Assembly (NCBI GenBank): GCA_003254925.1
Contig: QANZ01046354.1
Coordinates: forward strand, 34,002-98,001
Source: Chamaecrista fasciculata
Taxonomy: Eukaryota > Streptophyta > Magnoliopsida > Fabales > Fabaceae
Reading direction: 5' to 3'
DNA: 64,000 bases
Shown here one piece after another: positions 60,001 through 64,000 of this stretch. The notes under the pieces are model-generated. The model was given only the letters and a program-made list of their open reading frames with translations, searched no databases and was not told the DNA's origin. Every line of letters starts with the position of its first letter. Position 1 is the stretch's first letter. The translations under genes were made by a program, and so were the position numbers.

Positions 60001-61218
60001 TTCTTGTGGGGGGTTTCTTCTAAGCGCCACCTCAATTGTTGTTTCAAGAAGGAGTTCTTGAGTTCAGAGGTCTGTAGATTGGTCCCTAGTTCTTTTGGAG
60101 AAAAGAACTGAAGGCTAGCACCTCGGTGTTCAAAGAAACTGTTCGTGTGGATTACTGGAAGAGGGAGAACGCTGGGAGTGGGCTCCTTGGACTTGCCTTG
60201 TTCAACCATCAGATTGAAACTCGTTCGGGAATTCTAGGACCTAGGCTTTTTTTTTATCATTTTTTTTGCTTCCGCTGCTTTAGGCGCCTAGGATTCCCAA
60301 CACAACTATGTCTTAAATTGTGTCACTAATGCGACTCACGAATTAAACCCTAATTCGTGTCCCATTACAGTATCTTGATCCTGCTCATGTGTGACCCAGC
60401 AGGCCTCACGTGAAATTGACAGCAAGCCATTTCTATGACTCACAAGTCGAGAGCGGACTCTAGCAAGCCATCACGACTACCCAAAACAAGTGAGTTATCA
60501 TTTTAACATCAACGACTTAACCTTAGTACCACCTTGTCATAACCTCTATTGTCACACGATATTTTGGTCATGGATAAGGCATGGGAAAGTCATTCTTGTA
60601 ATCCAAACCATAACTTTCTCGATTCCTTGAGTTAGTCCCATTACCCTGTGTGGCCACACATTCCTTGGACAAACTCATCGAGGGGCCCAGTCAAACATCT
60701 CTCAACTTAATGAGAGACAAAATTCCTTCTTGGTCAACCACATTCCTCAGCACGGCAAACAACTAAACCCGTATCTAGCCTGTATGGCTACCCTGTTACG
60801 GGCAACGTTGGATCAGGCCAAAGTTCAGCATCTACAACGCCGGAATAATGAAGACCTCAGGTCTAAGGGCATCGTGACAGGTGTACAGGAGAGGCTAGCT
60901 CATGACTAAACCTATGCAGGACTCTCCGAGTCAGTCCAGCAACTTGTAACCCATTACATAATTGCACCATGACTCTCGAGAAGCATCACATGCGTGTATC
61001 TTTATACACCGAAGTCATGTTGGTCTTAGTTCATTCACGTTCCCACGTGAATAATCGACCAGGGACAGTTTAGAATAATTATCACATAATTAATCAAGGA
61101 TTGTTATCACAGTAAACATGCTAATAATATGATAACGACATAATTTATCATTCATAAATCAGTCAAACAATATGTTCATATATATAAAATGATTGGCCCT
61201 AGGGCACAATTTCCATCA
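57072..61218 (-). mobile_element. Solo LTR (TGTTGGAGATTG family), minus, split by another LTR
   Basis: Sits inside the 5' LTR above, flanked by perfect AATGC at 57067-57071 and 61219-61223. Net length is about 2.1 kb once the inner insertion (58295-60302) is removed. Its minus-strand start matches the families at 44442 and 58295. No internal domain: a solo LTR. It is older than its insert and younger than its host LTR. Confidence 0.8.
58295..60302 (+). mobile_element. Solo LTR (TGTTGGAGATTG family), plus, innermost insertion
   Basis: Starts TGTTGGAGATTGTGCCCTAG, ends ...GCGCCTAGGATTCCCAACA; 2,008 bp; flanked by perfect CAACT at 58290-58294 and 60303-60307. It is an inverted relative of the LTR it interrupts: shared phrases such as 'gtagttgtgatggcttgcta' occur mirrored at about 60460. 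No internal domain or coding sequence. Superfamily not determined. Confidence 0.85.
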
Positions 61219-63159
61219 AATGCATATTCATTATCTATTCTCTATGATGAACGAACTATGATAGTCTATCTCTAGGGTTTTCTCTCAAGTATTGTTTGAC
61301 TCTTATTATCTTATTAAATCGTGACAACCCTCAATAACAGAAGTTACAATCTTCGTCACAATTCTCTTAGCCTTATTACATTGAGTTCCGCGAGAGTCCG
61401 ACCTTGGGTTAGCATCTATACTATAGTTTAATAAATATAGTTATACTTGCAAGGCTCGAGTATAATTAAATTTGATTCGCTTGACACCTTAGGACGGGTG
61501 TCGCATCAGTATGGTTTACGAGTATGCTAAGTTGGAATTTAATAAGTCATTATTTTAACACCCAATTTCCTTTCTTTTCCCATTCATTATTTCATTCCAC
61601 ATAGCCTTTTCAACATTACAATCGTATAAAGACCTCTTGATTTTAGATATTATTTCATTATTAATGGAGACTTGAGAACTTTTACAAGCTTATGGTAAGA
61701 AGTTTAGTCTAAGGGACTCGAGTGATAAAATCCACAGCTTGGTGAGTTGAGAGTGATACACTTTTGGAATTGGTCGCTTGAAAATTTGATTTAATTGTTT
61801 TCACAATTGTTTACTTTGTATTTTCTCTTCAATTATATGGATTTTTATGTCTTGCTCCCGATCTATGAACTTTGTCTGGGTCCCTTAATTCTTTTGCATG
61901 TCTGTCTTTTCTTTAACTTCGTAGCATTGCCCAAGAGTGCAAAAGTTTAAGTGTGGGGGATTTGATCAACCCAAATATTGTAACATTATTTGGTTTTCTT
62001 TTGATATTATTTTATAATGTTTTATTATATAAAAGACTAGATATAATGCTAGTTTGAAGCCAAGGTGTTGTGATTTATAAATATGTAAAAGTATGTAATT
62101 TTGTATAATATATTTGACTTATTGATTTATATTGTAAATTAGAGATACTGCATAACTGTTTGCTAGTGGTTTCAGGCCCAATATCACATAATAATAACCA
62201 CAAAATTTTGAGAATCAGATTTTAACTAACAAATCTTATCAAGAATCAAGTTGAAGATTTGAATTTGAATAATATTTGGCCTATAAATAGAGCTCATCTA
62301 TTCTAGTTCAAAGAGACCAATTCAAAGCCCCATCTGGGCGTTCTCCTACTACTATCTCTTCCCTCTCTTCATTTAAAGTTCGTATGGATTAAATCCTTCA
62401 TCCTAGAGGAGAATCCAAAGGAGGCTTGAGCTCATCGTTCTTCATTGTCTAGGGAGTTGTTGTTCAATTATGTTCTTTATTATTTTCATCTAGTTTACGG
62501 TTGTGACTATTTGTAAATATTTCTTGACAATAGTCTTAGGATTTTTCTTTTATATTTTCATACACATTATTAGTTGAACTTGTTTTGGTGTCGGTTGATC
62601 CATCATATTTTATGATTAATAATGTTTGCTCTTTTTATATTACCAGTTGGTCGAGTTATCTTTTCTAAGTTTCTATTGTCGACATGGTTTAGTTAGTGAT
62701 TGTTATATTTAATTATAAATTGTTTGCTCGGTTGAGGCGTTTATAGAGTTATCATAATTAATCTATGTCTTCGTGGTTGCGAGACAACTATCTTCGAATA
62801 TTGAATGTGGTTTGTTGCATAATTAAAGTGCCATTTCAATTCCATATTTTTTTTGGGCTAGGACGGCTAAGTTCATGATTATTCTCTAGGGACTTCACCT
62901 TCTCATCCCTCATCCTTATTCTTTTATTTTTCTTTATTTTCTTTTTTTTTTTTATCTTTATCATTATAAAACATCAAACCTAAATTCATAATTATTTACA
63001 TAATTAGTTGTTACACTCATCCGTAAGGTTCCGCGAGAGGTCCGACCTTGGGTTGTGCACTATATTATATCTAAATATAATATTCGGGCATAGCTTGAGT
63101 ATTAATTTGGCGGCACTAACAACAAGTGATTCGTCAAATTTGACGTCGCTGCCGAGGAG

Positions 63160-64000
63160 CACTTGACGGAGCACTTGTTGTTAGTGCTGCCAAATTAATA
63201 CTCGAGCAATGACCGAATATTATATTTAGCTAGGAAGCATGGACACGGACACGAGACGAGACACGACACGGACACAGACATACTGACACATTAAATTCTT
63301 AAGATTATACGACATGACACGACATACATTTATATATAAAAATAATTAAAAATCCATAATTTTTTATGAAAATTTAAAAATTATAATATTTATTCATAAT
63401 ATATGTCATATGTGATATTATTTTCTATTGTTTGCCATGATAAAGTCAAAAAAATTGATTTTATATTCTGAAACTTATGAATATGTGTCGTGTGGGTGTC
63501 GGACACGAACACGTGTCTGACACGGCGACACGCTATCAAAATGAAGTGTCCATGCTTCATAAATATTTAGATATAAAATGGTGCACAACCCAAGGTCAAA
63601 TCTTTTATGGAACCTCTTGAATGAGAGTAACAATTAATTATATGAATAATTACAAATTCGGGTTGGATGTTTTATAATGACAAAGATAAAAACAAGGAAA
63701 TAAAAAAAAATAAAGAAAGATAAAAGAATAGGGATGAGGGGATGAGAAGGTGGAATCCCTAGAGAATAATCACAAACTTAGCCATCCTAGCCCAATAAAA
63801 ATATGGAATTGAAGTGACACTTTAATTATGCAACAAACCACATTCAATATTCGAAGATAGTTGTCTTGCAACCATGAAGATGTAGATTAATTATGATAAC
63901 TATAAACGACTCGACCGAGCAAAACAATTTATAATTAAACATAACAATCACCAATTAAACAACGACGCCATATTGGCTGGAGCACTTGTCATTAGTGCCG
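63160..64000 (-). mobile_element. Inverted LTR copy, head-to-head with 61961-63128, runs off window
   Basis: From about 63155 the sequence is the reverse complement of the end of the plus-strand 3' LTR: CACTTGTTGTTAGTGCTGCC mirrors 63107-63126, then 'gcacaacccaaggtc', 'aacaaaccacattcaatatt' and more to about 63969. A MITE interrupts it (63230-63561). Near 63975 the phrase GGAGCACTTGTCATTAGTGC begins another copy of the LTR edge, cut by the window end. Fossil. Confidence 0.65.
63230..63561. mobile_element. MITE (GACACGACACGG family), 332 bp
   Basis: Inverted ends GAAGCATGGACAC and GTGTCCATGCTTC, with repeated ACGACACGGACAC phrases. TATATTTAG (63221-63229) and AATATTTAG (63562-63570) form a 9-bp duplication with one mismatch. 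The mirrored LTR copy at about 63060-63080 reads straight through this site, confirming the insertion. Same family as 33326-33548. Confidence 0.75.

Larger units (their letters stand above)
55909..63128 (+). mobile_element. Short non-coding LTR element (fossil), 5' LTR split by a nested LTR
   Basis: 5' LTR starts TGATCAGCCCAAAAGTGAAC (55909-57071, continuing at 61224 to about 61490), with CTATAAATAGAGG promoter at about 56508. The internal region (about 61491-61960) is under 0.5 kb and carries no gag or pol. It ends in the purine tract GTGTGGGGGA, at once followed by the 3' LTR TGATCAACCCAAATATTG (61961 to about 63128; TATAAATAGAGC at about 62282). After the LTR, GACGTCGCTGCCGAGGAG resembles the leader common in Ty3/gypsy elements, so that superfamily is likely but unproven. 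The two LTRs are clearly diverged, so it is old. Non-autonomous by content. Confidence 0.65.

Overview
This window is plant nuclear DNA, almost certainly from a eudicot. The evidence is intron-rich genes with GT-AG introns, plant-only gene families (class III peroxidase, phytosulfokine precursor, SOFL, plant-type TTM and LAG1 proteins), AT-rich spacers, and plant transposon families. I cannot name the species. Seven isolated single N characters appear to mark unsized assembly gaps, mostly at homopolymers or repeats.

The left two-thirds (1-41 kb) is gene-bearing. Seven genes could be built exon by exon. On the minus strand: a TTM1/TTM2-type P-loop kinase/CYTH protein (1376-7756, 11 coding exons, 653 aa); a class III peroxidase close to Arabidopsis PER11 (12893-15296, 4 exons, 330 aa); and a LAG1-type ceramide synthase close to LOH1/LOH3 (18415-22275, 6 exons, 308 aa). 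On the plus strand: a SOB FIVE-LIKE protein (28533-28994), a plastid-type GNAT acetyltransferase (32059-32640) and a phytosulfokine precursor (35870-36282). Last, on the minus strand, a short bZIP factor (39600-40034). The genes do not form one pathway. Ceramide synthase, cytokinin-linked SOFL, peptide hormone and bZIP are neighbours by descent: from memory, the order interleaves members of two duplicated Arabidopsis chromosome 1 segments (TTM2, a TLC gene, SOFL1 and a GNAT near At1g26190-26220; PER11, SOFL2 and a bZIP near At1g68850-68880).

The spacers and introns hold many small mobile elements with readable target-site duplications: two tRNA-derived SINEs, a 5'-truncated LINE, several Mutator-like MITEs with 9-10 bp duplications, a hAT-like piece, a candidate Helitron 3' end, solo LTRs and a degenerate ~340 bp tandem repeat.

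The right third (44-64 kb) has no intact gene. It contains a truncated PHD-finger gene fragment beside an LTR end. It also contains a ~4.7 kb nested palindrome (CACTA-like inverted arms inside an outer inverted-repeat element, with three MITEs inserted in one arm only), more foldback elements, and a three-deep nest of LTR fossils: a solo LTR inside a solo LTR inside the 5' LTR of a short non-coding LTR element. A second, head-to-head LTR palindrome runs to the window end. I found no new protein-coding system; the most unusual structure is the nested palindrome at 45-50 kb.
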